Made by a program: the position numbers and the translations under genes
Source of the DNA: an uncultured Eubacterium sp.
GTDB lineage: Bacteria > Bacillota > Clostridia > Lachnospirales > Lachnospiraceae
Direction of reading: 5' to 3'
Assembly: GCA_910584645.1 (NCBI GenBank)
Contig: CAJUAU010000019.1
Location: 1 to 54,397, forward strand
Length of the DNA stretch: 54,397 nucleotides
In this document: positions 8,084-16,217 of the stretch, piece by piece
Position numbering within the stretch: position 1 is the first letter of the stretch
How the letters are laid out: every line of letters starts with the position of its first letter
Notes under the pieces: generated by a model
Database searches by the model: none
What the model saw: the letters and a program-made list of their open reading frames with translations, nothing else
Told to the model about the DNA's origin: nothing

Positions 8084-9163
8084 ATGTCTTTAAAAAAGAT
8101 TGCAGAATTAACAGGAACTTCTATATCCACAGTTTCACGGGTTTTAAACCAGCCGGGGCATACCTGTCATGATCCCCGGCTCTTTGATCAGATCTGGGAG
8201 ACCGCGGCAGCCATTAATTATCTCCCAAATCCTGCAGCAAGAAACTTACGGCTTGGGAAGCCAGAAGACAAACATCCTTTTACCGCAGATATATTTTTGA
8301 CGAGATTTGATACAATAGACCAGGATCCTTTTTTCCGGGAATTATTTCAGTATATCAAAAAAGAACTTTTGGAGCAGAACTGCCATCTGGGTGAACTCCA
8401 GACTCTGACAGACATAACCCGGTTATCCGCCCTTTCCTCTGTCCCCGACAAGATCCCTTTCCGCTCTGCCTCCCAGATCCGTTCAGAGAAATCCGTCCAC
8501 TCCCCTGCCCTGATCACCCCAAAACAGGATACAGGTCTTATCATTCTGGGCAGATGTCCTTCCAAATTTGTGCCTCTTTTAAAAAAGAGATATGCTTTTT
8601 TGATCGGCATCGACCGGAACCCTACCAATTTTGATTATGATGAGATCGTTTGTGACGGTGTGGCGGCAGCGGAGAAAGCGGTGGAATACCTGATCTCCCT
8701 TGGCCACAGGGATATTGCTTACATCGGAAACTGTTCCTTTGAATCCCGCTACATTGGCTACTATCAGTCCTTGTTGAACCATAAGATCCCTCTGGACTAT
8801 AACAATATCCATCCCAGCAGCCAGACGATGGATGAAGGGGAACGCATTATGGAAACCATTCTCCAATCCGCCCATCTGCCCAGCGCTTTGTTCTGTGCCA
8901 ATGACTGTACCGCACTGGGCGTACTGAAGGCCTTAAAGAAGCATAAAAAAAGAGGGTATCTGCCCTCTATTATCTCCATTGACAATATAAATGATTCACA
9001 AAAAACGACGCCGCTGCTCACCACCATAGATATTCCCAAAAAGGAAATGGCTCATCTCGCCGTAACCCTTCTTGTGGACCGGAAAAATAAAAACCGGGAT
9101 GAAAATATCCGTATTGAACTCCCCAGCCGGCTGATCATCCGGGAAAGCTGCACATGGCATTAG
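8084..9163 (+). CDS. LacI/GalR family transcriptional regulator
   Basis: 359 aa. The N-terminal helix-turn-helix is typical: SLKKIAELTGTSISTVSRVLN (residues 2-22), followed by a hinge helix region NYLPNPAARNL. The remainder is a periplasmic-binding-like ligand domain with the RDIAYIG and ALFCANDCTALGVLKAL motifs of GalR proteins. It has a longer than usual insertion at about residues 95-150. It probably binds the two identical sites in the divergent intergenic region and controls itself and the SsuABC-like operon. The ligand is unknown; LacI-family control of an SsuABC-type importer is unusual, since the family mostly senses sugars or nucleosides. Confidence 0.93.
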   Translation: MSLKKIAELTGTSISTVSRVLNQPGHTCHDPRLFDQIWETAAAINYLPNPAARNLRLGKPEDKHPFTADIFLTRFDTIDQDPFFRELFQYIKKELLEQNCHLGELQTLTDITRLSALSSVPDKIPFRSASQIRSEKSVHSPALITPKQDTGLIILGRCPSKFVPLLKKRYAFLIGIDRNPTNFDYDEIVCDGVAAAEKAVEYLISLGHRDIAYIGNCSFESRYIGYYQSLLNHKIPLDYNNIHPSSQTMDEGERIMETILQSAHLPSALFCANDCTALGVLKALKKHKKRGYLPSIISIDNINDSQKTTPLLTTIDIPKKEMAHLAVTLLVDRKNKNRDENIRIELPSRLIIRESCTWH

Positions 9164-9193
9164 CTCCGCAAATTGAGATTTTTCCTAATCAGT

Positions 9194-9222
9194 AAAAAGG
9201 TGCGGCTGAGAAGCGCGCACCT
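9194..9222 (-). terminator. Rho-independent terminator for the NYN gene
   Basis: Stem AGGTGCG (9198-9204) with CGCACCT (9216-9222). On the minus strand it is followed by TTTTT. Confidence 0.65.
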
Positions 9223-9279
9223 CTGAAGAATTGCCTGCGGCCATTCTTTTACTCCGCAGATTGGGAATTTTATATCTGT

Positions 9280-10029
9280 TTATCCATTCCAAATACCGTC
9301 TTTTTCCACCCGGTCCCAATCTACGGTCAGGACATCTATTTTCTTTCCCCGGTACCCTGTTTTCCGGCTCTCTGTAATGTATTTCTGACGCATAAGGTTG
9401 TCCAGAGCCCTCTGCACCCGTTCTTTCGGTACTTTGTTATACTCTGCCACATTGTTTACCGTCTTCCAGTAGGTAATTAATGTCCTTGGCCTGGACCGCA
9501 GCCTGTTCAGACTGACAAATATCAGATCATAATAATGATTCTTCTCCTGGGACTGCCTTGGCATTTCCACATAACTAGTAGATACAGATTTCAGCTGATT
9601 GCTGAATGCTGACCTGACTCCATAAATGATCACACGCTTACCAAGCTCTTTCAGATATTCCGCCGCTTTTGTAAAATGCGCATCCCCTGTAAATAAAATA
9701 TAAACTTCCGGGCTCTTTTTCTTCGCTGCATAACGATAAATATGATCCAGAATGATCACATCTGTAAAATCTTTATCAATGCCCAGTTTTTCGCTGGCTG
9801 TATGAACTATTCCAGACGTTATTTTTTTCAGGCGGTTCATCTCATGTTCAATATTAGGTTCTGAAAAATCTCCAAAGATATATAAATTCTTTATCTTAAA
9901 ATCCTGTTTTAACTCTGCGAGCCATTGCTCAACATTAGGTTTCATCTGAAATTGATTCATGTATCCGTAAAACCAGTGTTCATAATCCACAAAAGCTACC
10001 GCTTCGGTCAGTTTACGCTTTCCAAACAT
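9280..10029 (-). CDS. NYN domain (PIN-like) protein with C-terminal winged helix
   Basis: 249 aa. The N-terminal 150 residues match a NYN/PIN-like nuclease fold: VAFVDYEHW near residue 12, YIFGDFSEP, then KDFTDVIILDHIYRYA and ILFTGDAHFTKAAEYLKELGKRVIIYG, with the conserved acidic residues (D15, and the D of DFTDV and TGDAHF). The last 90 residues look like a winged helix (VPKERVQRALDNLMRQKYI). Such proteins are predicted RNA-processing nucleases. Preceded by its own promoter. No partner gene suggests a toxin-antitoxin pair. Confidence 0.8.
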   Translation of the reverse strand: MFGKRKLTEAVAFVDYEHWFYGYMNQFQMKPNVEQWLAELKQDFKIKNLYIFGDFSEPNIEHEMNRLKKITSGIVHTASEKLGIDKDFTDVIILDHIYRYAAKKKSPEVYILFTGDAHFTKAAEYLKELGKRVIIYGVRSAFSNQLKSVSTSYVEMPRQSQEKNHYYDLIFVSLNRLRSRPRTLITYWKTVNNVAEYNKVPKERVQRALDNLMRQKYITESRKTGYRGKKIDVLTVDWDRVEKDGIWNG

Positions 10030-10069
10030 CCTCTCCCTCCTTTCCTATTATTTTTTTGCAACCTTACAT

Positions 10070-10099
10070 AGTATAGCACAACTTTGATCCCCGGTGCAA
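10070..10099 (-). promoter_or_regulatory. Promoter for the NYN gene
   Basis: TTGCAC (10094-10099) and TATACT (10070-10075) on the minus strand, 18 bp apart, about 40 bp upstream of the start codon. Confidence 0.5.
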
Positions 10100-10123
10100 G
10101 TTCGACTTATGAGAGATTTTTCT

Positions 10124-10747
10124 CTAAGACATCCGCCGCCTTCGTTCTGCGTCCACTTCGATCCACTCATCCAGTGTCAGGGGCATATAATCTGAGAACA
10201 TACAAAAACAATTGATCATGTTGCAGGGGATCGGTTCCGGCTTATCCACATATCTGGACCTCACCTTTGTGGCCGCCGTCTGCCGGATAAAATCATTGAC
10301 CAGGATCTCATCCTGGGAATTGTGGACATGGCCATAAAGCATGTATGTCCTGGGTCTCCCCTCATCATCCAGACGGTACTGGCCATTATAGCAGAAGACG
10401 GGATAGTGGCAGAGCACCACTTTGCGCTTGTTATCCCGCAGCTCCTCATAGGGTTTCACCCACTCAAACAGGCTGCGGTCAAATTTGCGGTGTCGCAGAA
10501 AATGGTCATGATTTCCCTCGATCAGCATAAGACGCCCCCTCAGGCGTCCCAATATGTCATTGGTCTGTTCTGCACTGCCCGCCGAAACGTCTCCCAGGAT
10601 CACCACCTCATCCCCGTCGCCTACTTTCCGGTTCCACTGCCCCAGCATATACTCATTCATGGCCTCTGCCGATTCAAATCCCCGGCAGTCCAGGCGCTGG
10701 TTCAGATTTTCATGAAAAAAATGCAGATCGGATATATAGTAGCGCAT
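10124..10747 (-). CDS. Calcineurin-like metallophosphoesterase
   Basis: 207 aa. Metal-binding motifs of the superfamily are in order: DLHFFHEN (residues 7-14), EVVILGDVS (about 46-54), LIEGNHDHF (about 75-83), VVLCHYP (about 108) and the YGHVHNS box (about 137). This is a stand-alone hydrolase, probably acting on a phosphodiester or phosphomonoester; the substrate is unknown. It lies 13 bp downstream of the amino-acid ABC ATPase gene on the same strand and may be cotranscribed. Confidence 0.87.
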   Translation of the reverse strand: MRYYISDLHFFHENLNQRLDCRGFESAEAMNEYMLGQWNRKVGDGDEVVILGDVSAGSAEQTNDILGRLRGRLMLIEGNHDHFLRHRKFDRSLFEWVKPYEELRDNKRKVVLCHYPVFCYNGQYRLDDEGRPRTYMLYGHVHNSQDEILVNDFIRQTAATKVRSRYVDKPEPIPCNMINCFCMFSDYMPLTLDEWIEVDAERRRRMS

Positions 10748-10760
10748 ACACGTCTCCTGA

Positions 10761-11504
10761 TCAAAGTATTTTAGACAAAAATTCTTTCAGCCGCCCGTTC
10801 TTCGGATGGTCAAACACTTCTTCCGGCGTCCCGTCCTCTGCAATGACGCCGCCATCCATAAACAGCACCCGGCTGGCCACCTCTCTGGCAAATCCCATTT
10901 CATGGGTTACACATATCATTGTGATCCCGCTGGTAGCAAGTTCCTTCATCACATCCAGAACCTCTCCCACCATCTCCGGATCCAGAGCGGAGGTGGGCTC
11001 GTCAAACAGGATGACCTCTGGATCCATCGCCAGTGCCCGGCAGATCGCTACCCTCTGCTTCTGACCGCCAGACAGCTGGTTGGGATAAGTTTCCGCCTTA
11101 TCCAGAAGCCCTGTCCGGCGCAGCAATTCCTCCGCTTTCTTTTTCGCCTCTTCCCGGCTCTTTTTCAAAAGCCGAATCGGACCGACACAGATGTTTTCAA
11201 GTATCGTCATATGGGGAAACAGATTGAAGTGCTGGAAGACCATCATCATCTTCTGACGCTCCTTATTGATATCTGTCCCGGCTGCTGTCAGCTCCGTCCC
11301 ATCCAGAAAAATCTCGCCTTCTGTTGGCTGCTCCAGAAGATTCAGGCAGCGGAGAAAAGTAGACTTGCCGCATCCGGAGGGACCAATGATAACCACCACT
11401 TCTCCCCGGTGGATCTCTGTTGTGATCCCCTGCAATACTTTATTGTCCTTAAATTCTTTTTTGAGATTATTGACCTTGATCATTTCCTGTAACTCAGCGC
11501 TCAT
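10761..11504 (-). CDS. Polar amino acid ABC transporter ATP-binding protein (GlnQ-like)
   Basis: 247 aa. Walker A GPSGCGKSTFLRCLN (about residues 38-52), signature LSGGQKQRVAICRAL, Walker B VILFDEPTSALDPEM and the switch histidine in CVTHEMGFA are intact, and the sequence is typical of the polar amino-acid class. Its start overlaps by 11 bp the end of the upstream fused binding-protein/permease gene, so the two are translationally coupled and form a complete importer. Confidence 0.94.
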   Translation of the reverse strand: MSAELQEMIKVNNLKKEFKDNKVLQGITTEIHRGEVVVIIGPSGCGKSTFLRCLNLLEQPTEGEIFLDGTELTAAGTDINKERQKMMMVFQHFNLFPHMTILENICVGPIRLLKKSREEAKKKAEELLRRTGLLDKAETYPNQLSGGQKQRVAICRALAMDPEVILFDEPTSALDPEMVGEVLDVMKELATSGITMICVTHEMGFAREVASRVLFMDGGVIAEDGTPEEVFDHPKNGRLKEFLSKIL

Positions 11505-13011
11505 TTCTCTTCAGCCTCCTCTCCATTCTTCCTACCAGCCACGTCAGTATCATGACGATGATAAGATATACCAGCGCCACGGCGATCAGCGGCAGAAATG
11601 CCTCATAAGTCCGGCTGCGGATATAATCACCGCCCCTGGTGAGATCTACGATCCCGATATAACCGGATATGGATGTCTCCTTGATCAGCACGATAAACTC
11701 ATTGGCCAGCGGCGGCAATACATTCTTAAATGCCTGGGGCAGAATGAAATACCACATGGACTGGGCATAGGTAAATCCCAGGCTCCGTCCCGCTTCCAGC
11801 TGCCCCGCATCAATGGACATGATCCCGGAACGGACGATCTCTGCGATATAGGCAGAGGAATTCACGCCGAAAGCGATCACCGCCACCACTACTTTATTGA
11901 TATCCGAGGAGGCAAATATTACATAATATATGATCAAAAGCTGTATCATCGCCGGCGTTCCACGGATCACCGTCAGATATGCCCTCAGTATCCAATTCAG
12001 CAGCTTTGCCTTTCCGGTCTTGTCACAGGTGCTGCGGAGGATCGCGATCAGGAATCCAAGGACAATACCGATCAGCACCGCAAAGAAACTGATGCAAAGC
12101 GTCGTCCGAAGTCCCTGGGTTATGTATTTCCAGCGGTTTTCTTTCACAAAATTATTGTTCAGTTTTTCCAGGAATCCTGCCGTCTTGGAAGTGTTCCCAG
12201 CTCTCAGAATGATCACCTGGGTAGCTGTAGTATAAGTCTGGGTAAAATCAATGCTTTTCAGGCGGTCCTCCGTCACGGTCATTCCCGCGATGCCCACATC
12301 CGCTTTTCCGGACTGTACCGCGTTGATGATGGCATCGAACTCAATATTTTCAATCTTTAGTTCCATATCCAGAATGTCACAGACTGCCCACGCCATATCC
12401 ACATCAATGCCCGTGATCTCCCCATTCTGCATAAACTCATAGGGTTCAAAGGCAGCGTTAGTCGCCATGGTCAGGGTGCCATTGGCACGCTTAAGATCTT
12501 TAGACGGTTCGTATTTGTACTTTCCCCTGGTTTCATCGCCTATGTAATTTTTTACGATCTGATCCAGCGTCCCGTCCTCTTTGATCTGGGAAATCGCCCC
12601 ATTGATCTTTTCTTTCAATTCCGCATTTTCTTTGGAAATACAGATAGCGTATTCTTCCACCGCAAACTCTTCTTCCAGAATCCGCAGATCCCCGCTGGTC
12701 TCCACAAATTTTTTTGCCGGGTTCTCATCCAGGATAATGCAGTCGATCTTTCCCAGCTTCAGCGCCTGCACAGCGTCTGCTGCCTTGTTATAACGCTCTA
12801 CAGTACTGCCTTCCTCTTCGTAATCCGAGGCATAGATATCTCCCGTAGTTCCAAGCTGGACTCCGATCTTCTTTCCCGCAAGGTCGTCCACCTTCTGGAT
12901 CGCCTGCCCTTCGCTGTCTGCTTCCTTTTTGCTGCCGCAGCCCGTCAACAGAATGGCTGACGCCAGCAGTCCAAGAATCAGAAAACGCATATACTTTTTG
13001 CACTGTTTCAT
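11494..13011 (-). CDS. Fused amino-acid ABC substrate-binding protein (lobe-swapped) and permease
   Basis: 505 aa. Residues 1-25 are a lipoprotein signal with lipobox LLTGC. Residues 39-159 align with the second lobe and C-terminal helix of SBP_bac_3 proteins such as GlnH (VDDLAGKKIGVQLGT, then LKLGKIDCIILDE, ending DQIVKNYIGDE). Residues 176-272 align with the first lobe (GTLTMATNAAFEPYEF, then GKADVGIAGMTVTEDR). A His/Gln-type permease follows from about residue 295, with the EAGRSLGF loop. The binding domain therefore looks circularly permuted, cut at the hinge crossover. No stop or shift is visible, and the key ligand-binding segments are all present once. Paired with the GlnQ-like ATPase. 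Confidence 0.9.
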   Translation of the reverse strand: MKQCKKYMRFLILGLLASAILLTGCGSKKEADSEGQAIQKVDDLAGKKIGVQLGTTGDIYASDYEEEGSTVERYNKAADAVQALKLGKIDCIILDENPAKKFVETSGDLRILEEEFAVEEYAICISKENAELKEKINGAISQIKEDGTLDQIVKNYIGDETRGKYKYEPSKDLKRANGTLTMATNAAFEPYEFMQNGEITGIDVDMAWAVCDILDMELKIENIEFDAIINAVQSGKADVGIAGMTVTEDRLKSIDFTQTYTTATQVIILRAGNTSKTAGFLEKLNNNFVKENRWKYITQGLRTTLCISFFAVLIGIVLGFLIAILRSTCDKTGKAKLLNWILRAYLTVIRGTPAMIQLLIIYYVIFASSDINKVVVAVIAFGVNSSAYIAEIVRSGIMSIDAGQLEAGRSLGFTYAQSMWYFILPQAFKNVLPPLANEFIVLIKETSISGYIGIVDLTRGGDYIRSRTYEAFLPLIAVALVYLIIVMILTWLVGRMERRLKRNER

Positions 13012-13083
13012 TTTCTCACGTTTCTCCTTCCCCGTATCATTTTTTCCTCAAGGCACGCCGTAGTCTGGACGGCACCCACCAGG

Positions 13084-13464
13084 CTATTTCCGGTCCGCCT
13101 TTTCCTGGAATCTTTTATTGTCGATAACAAATCTTTCGTGCACTCCGCTTCCGATCTTCCCACGCTCATCCCGTACCTCAACCTCAAAGGTAAGCTTTCT
13201 GCCATCAATGCCGGTGAGCACACTCTCACAGGTCACTTTCATCCCCAGCGGTGTGGGGGCATCGTGGGTGATGTCCAAACGGATTCCCACGGTACCGCAG
13301 CCCTCCTCCAGCTCTCCGGCAACACTTTTCCATGCTGTCTTCTCCATCAGTGCCGTCATCGCCGGCGTGGCAAATACATCCAGCGTGCCGCTCCCCATGG
13401 CCTTCGCCGTATTAGTCTCATCAACCATTAATGTCTCTTTTCCTCTTATACCTGTTTTTAGCAT
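13084..13464 (-). CDS. Hotdog-fold thioesterase, FlK-like
   Basis: 126 aa. Matches the small thioesterase family that includes fluoroacetyl-CoA thioesterase FlK: VDETNTAKAMGSGTLDVFATPAM (about residues 14-36), an EKTAW segment, then GTVGIRLDITHDAPTPLGM and VEVRDERGKIGSGVHERFVI. The Thr, Glu and His positions of the FlK active site appear retained. It probably hydrolyses a short acyl-CoA. It lies 72 bp upstream of the amino-acid transporter on the same strand, with a GAGGA ribosome binding site 5 nt from the ATG. Confidence 0.83.
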   Translation of the reverse strand: MLKTGIRGKETLMVDETNTAKAMGSGTLDVFATPAMTALMEKTAWKSVAGELEEGCGTVGIRLDITHDAPTPLGMKVTCESVLTGIDGRKLTFEVEVRDERGKIGSGVHERFVIDNKRFQEKADRK

Positions 13465-13480
13465 ATTATCCTCATTTCCA

Positions 13481-13496
13481 GGAACATTTATGTTCC
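13481..13496. promoter_or_regulatory. Perfect 7-bp inverted repeat upstream of the thioesterase
   Basis: GGAACAT-TT-ATGTTCC lies 17 bp before the thioesterase start. It could be an operator or the base of an mRNA hairpin. No regulator for it is identified. Confidence 0.4.
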
Positions 13497-13601
13497 CATC
13501 TCAAAACTGTATTTATACCTATTTTCTTATAAATATCTTCACAAGTCAATCATTTTTAAAAGAATTTCCAACTATTTTTTCAATTTTTTTGCAAAAAGTT
13601 G

Positions 13602-13630
13602 TTGACATTTGTTTCATGCTATAATATAAT
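13602..13630 (+). promoter_or_regulatory. Consensus promoter of the tRNA cluster
   Basis: TTGACA (13602-13607) and TATAAT (13625-13630) with 17-bp spacing, both perfect consensus, about 30 bp before tRNA-Pro. Confidence 0.92.
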
Positions 13631-13660
13631 AGGTTTTGCGTTGTGACGAGCAACACTCAT

Positions 13661-13735
13661 CGGGGTGTGGCTCAGCTTGGCTAGAGCGCCTGATTTGGGT
13701 TCAGGAGGCCGCAGGTTCAAATCCTGTCACCCCGA
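13661..13735 (+). tRNA. tRNA-Pro (TGG)
   Basis: 75 nt cloverleaf: acceptor CGGGGTG/CACCCCG, anticodon stem CCTGA/TCAGG with loop TTTGGGT (anticodon TGG), T-arm GCAGG-TTCAAAT-CCTGT, discriminator A. CCA is not encoded. Confidence 0.97.
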
Positions 13736-13805
13736 TTCATAAGGCATCAGCCTTTCTTCTAAAAATATATATTATGCTGTGAATTTTGTTTCTACAGCAG
13801 TACAT

Positions 13806-13876
13806 GCGGGTGTAGTTCAATGGTAGAACACCAGCCTTCCAAGCTGGATACGTGGGTTCGATTCCCATCACCCGCT
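13806..13876 (+). tRNA. tRNA-Gly (TCC)
   Basis: 71 nt cloverleaf: acceptor GCGGGTG/CACCCGC, anticodon stem CCAGC/GCTGG with loop CTTCCAA (anticodon TCC), T-loop TTCGATT, discriminator T. It is followed directly by a T-run. CCA is not encoded. Confidence 0.97.
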
Positions 13877-13981
13877 TTTTTCTATGCCCGGACTCCAAAA
13901 CTGGCGGCACCTGGCAAGGAAGCAATTTTGCCCCTGGGCGGGCAGAGGGGATTCAGCTATGGAAATCCTTTAAATTTTTTC

Positions 13982-14010
13982 TTGACATGTCCATTTTTTT
14001 ATGATAGTAT
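13982..14010 (+). promoter_or_regulatory. Second promoter in the tRNA cluster
   Basis: TTGACA (13982-13987) and TAGTAT (14005-14010) with 17-bp spacing, about 43 bp before tRNA-Arg. It would drive Arg-His-Gln independently of the first promoter. Confidence 0.8.
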
Positions 14011-14052
14011 TTTTAGGGTACTGATTTGTCAGTACTTATTCAGACAGATTGT

Positions 14053-14126
<74 letters not shown>

Positions 14127-14139
14127 ATTAATCTTATAT

Positions 14140-14214
14140 GGTGGGTATAGCGCAGTTGGTTAGCGCGTCAGATTGTGGCTCTGAAGGCCGTGGGTTCGAA
14201 TCCCATTACCCACC
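14140..14214 (+). tRNA. tRNA-His (GTG)
   Basis: Acceptor GTGGGTA/TACCCAC plus the extra G-1 (14140) opposite discriminator C73 that is diagnostic of tRNA-His. Anticodon stem TCAGA/TCTGA with loop TTGTGGC (anticodon GTG). CCA is not encoded. Confidence 0.97.
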
Positions 14215-14239
14215 CTTTCCTATCATTAATGTAGGATGT

Positions 14240-14311
14240 TGGGCTATCGCCAAGGGGTAAGGCATAGGACTTTGACTCCTACATTCGCTGGTTCAAATCC
14301 AGCTAGCCCAG
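14240..14311 (+). tRNA. tRNA-Gln (TTG)
   Basis: 72 nt: acceptor TGGGCTA/TAGCCCA, anticodon stem TAGGA/TCCTA with loop CTTTGAC (anticodon TTG), T-arm GCTGG-TTCAAAT-CCAGC, discriminator G. CCA is not encoded. Confidence 0.97.
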
Positions 14312-14329
14312 TATGGCTTATTACAGTAC

Positions 14330-14382
14330 AAAAAGAGCAGGGTTATCTTTGTGGCACACAAACAGATAACCCTGCTCTTTTT
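14330..14382. terminator. Strong bidirectional terminator after the tRNA cluster
   Basis: Perfect 19-bp stem: 14330-14348 pairs with 14364-14382, A-run on the left and T-run on the right. It ends the tRNA transcript and the minus-strand GH25 gene. Confidence 0.95.
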
Positions 14383-14414
14383 ATATCCATACCTGCGTTT
14401 CCATCCAGGTCTTT

Positions 14415-15059
14415 CTAATCGCAGTCTTCTTCATTTTTATCCTTCATCACAGCTCCCCGGAACACCAGCATCTCCTCTGTGAAAACATCCCGGTCCACGG
14501 TGCCGCTGATGCCCCGGACACGTCCCCGGTCCGTATACTGCCAGCCGCTCCACTGTCTCCAGTGGTTCTGCATGTCAGGATGAGAAATCCCATACTGAGC
14601 GATCCAGAGAGGATATACAGACAGCCTTACATCAAAAATATTTTTGGCATTATTGGCATCACTGTAGATCGCCACCGGCTTACCTGTGGCCTCCCTCACC
14701 TCCTGCAGAAAGGCAAGAGAAATCTCATTGATCTGTTCCCTGGAAAGACTGCCGAAGGATTCAAAATCCATGACCGGCCGGCCCTGGTATCTCTTCCCCT
14801 GGATCACCTCCGCAAAGTGCCTCGCCTCGTTTCTCGCAGCCTCTACTGTCCGTGCTGTCACATAGTGATAAAACCCGATCTTCAGCCTCGCCTTTCTCGC
14901 CTCCCGGTAGTTGCGCTCAAAATCCGGATCGATATAGGTATCTCCCTCGCTGGACTTAATATAGACAAACCGTATGCCGTCCCGTTTTACCTCCCGAAAG
15001 TCAATGTCTCCCTCCCAATGGCTCACATCAATTCCTTCGATCTCTCTTCTCTCCCGCAT
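14415..15059 (-). CDS. Glycoside hydrolase family 25 (lysozyme-like)
   Basis: 214 aa, essentially one GH25 domain. Motifs: IEGIDVSHWEGDIDF at residues 8-22 (first catalytic Asp), IRFVYIKSSEG, KIGFYHYVTA, the catalytic pair in GRPVMDFESFG near residue 97, and PLWIAQYG with WQYTDRG near the end. It would cleave the beta-1,4 bond of peptidoglycan. No signal peptide or membrane segment is visible and there is no wall-binding domain, so it may be cytoplasmic, released by lysis, or secreted by a non-classical route. It has no phage neighbours. Confidence 0.87.
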   Translation of the reverse strand: MRERREIEGIDVSHWEGDIDFREVKRDGIRFVYIKSSEGDTYIDPDFERNYREARKARLKIGFYHYVTARTVEAARNEARHFAEVIQGKRYQGRPVMDFESFGSLSREQINEISLAFLQEVREATGKPVAIYSDANNAKNIFDVRLSVYPLWIAQYGISHPDMQNHWRQWSGWQYTDRGRVRGISGTVDRDVFTEEMLVFRGAVMKDKNEEDCD

Positions 15060-15102
15060 CGCAGTTTTACCCCGCCGTTTAATTTTAACACTATTATATG
15101 GA

Positions 15103-15132
15103 AAAGAAAAAAGAGCGTTCCGAAAAACGCTC
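15103..15132 (-). terminator. Terminator of hisC
   Basis: GAGCGTT (15113-15119) pairs with AACGCTC (15126-15132); on the minus strand the hairpin is followed by a T-rich tract. Confidence 0.8.
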
Positions 15133-15140
15133 CTGATCTC

Positions 15141-16205
15141 TCAAGATAAAATCTCTTTCACCGCCCGCAGAAACAACTCCATCTGCTCCTCCGTCCCTAT
15201 GGTGATGCGGAGATAGTTGTTGATCTTTTCTTTATTAAAATACCTCACATAGATTCCCCGGCATTTCAGCGCTTCAAATATTTTTTTTGCCGGAACCGAT
15301 TCATGGGCGGCAAATAAAAAATTGGTGCAGGATTCTTTCACGTCAAATCCCATGGACTCCATCGCTTTTTTCGTCCTCTCCCTGGTCGCCACCACCTTTT
15401 TCAGATTTTCCCGGAAATATTCCTCATCCTCCAGGGAGGCTGCCCCTATACAGATGGACTCCGTATTCATGGTATAGGAATTGATGGATTCCTTTACGTC
15501 ATTCATCGCCTGGATCAGCGCTTCATTTCCCAGGGCATAGCCGATGCGCATCCCCGCCATGGAGCGGGATTTCGAGTAGGTGCGTACCACCAGCAGGTTA
15601 TCGTATTTCCGGATCAGGGGAAGTACTGTCTCTCCGCCGAAATCCACATATGCCTCATCGATGATCACCACAACCTCTGGATTTGCCTGAATGATCTCCT
15701 CCACCTGGGCAGCTGACATGGAAATTGATGTAGGGGCATTAGGATTTGCGATGACCACACCGCCGTTTTCCCCTTTGTAATCCTCCGGATCAATAGTAAA
15801 ATCCTCTCTGAGGGCAGGGCACTCATAAGGGATCCGGTAGACCTCAGCCCACACAGGGTAAAAAGAATAGGTGATATCAGGAAACAGTACCGGCTTACTG
15901 GAATTGAAGAAAGTAAGAAATGCCAGGGACAGCACGTCGTCCGAACCGACACCCACAAAAACTTCTTTATTTGAAATATCATGATATTCCGCCAGCGCAG
16001 CGGTAAGGGAGGCAGCAGAAAGCTCCGGGTACAGGGCAAAACGGCCCACCTCCATCTTCCGGTGCGCCTCAAACACTCTGGGAGAGGGTGGATATGGATT
16101 CTCATTGGTATTCAGCTTAATGATATTTTTTTCCTGAGGCTGCTCACCCGGAACATAGGGTGTCACTTTCCGGACGTTGGCGACCCATTTTTTTGTAGTA
16201 TTCAC
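15141..16205 (-). CDS. hisC: Histidinol-phosphate aminotransferase
   Basis: 354 aa PLP-dependent class I/II aminotransferase with the HisC pattern: INLNTNENPYPPSP near residue 32, GSDDVLSLAF, VIANPNAPTS, IIDEAYVDFGG (PLP Asp and Tyr) and the Schiff-base lysine in RTYSKSRSMAGMRIGYA. It makes L-histidinol phosphate in histidine synthesis. It is encoded away from any other his gene, directly downstream of a second aminotransferase (12-bp gap), so the pair are probably cotranscribed. A role with other aromatic or imidazole substrates is possible. Confidence 0.9.
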   Translation of the reverse strand: MNTTKKWVANVRKVTPYVPGEQPQEKNIIKLNTNENPYPPSPRVFEAHRKMEVGRFALYPELSAASLTAALAEYHDISNKEVFVGVGSDDVLSLAFLTFFNSSKPVLFPDITYSFYPVWAEVYRIPYECPALREDFTIDPEDYKGENGGVVIANPNAPTSISMSAAQVEEIIQANPEVVVIIDEAYVDFGGETVLPLIRKYDNLLVVRTYSKSRSMAGMRIGYALGNEALIQAMNDVKESINSYTMNTESICIGAASLEDEEYFRENLKKVVATRERTKKAMESMGFDVKESCTNFLFAAHESVPAKKIFEALKCRGIYVRYFNKEKINNYLRITIGTEEQMELFLRAVKEILS

Positions 16206-16217
16206 ACTCTCTTCCTC

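Noticed and set aside
14415..15059. GH25 lysozyme as a prophage remnant
   Set aside because: No holin, tail or integrase genes nearby; neighbours are tRNA and metabolic genes. The adjacent tRNA cluster shows no duplicated tRNA end that would mark an attachment site.
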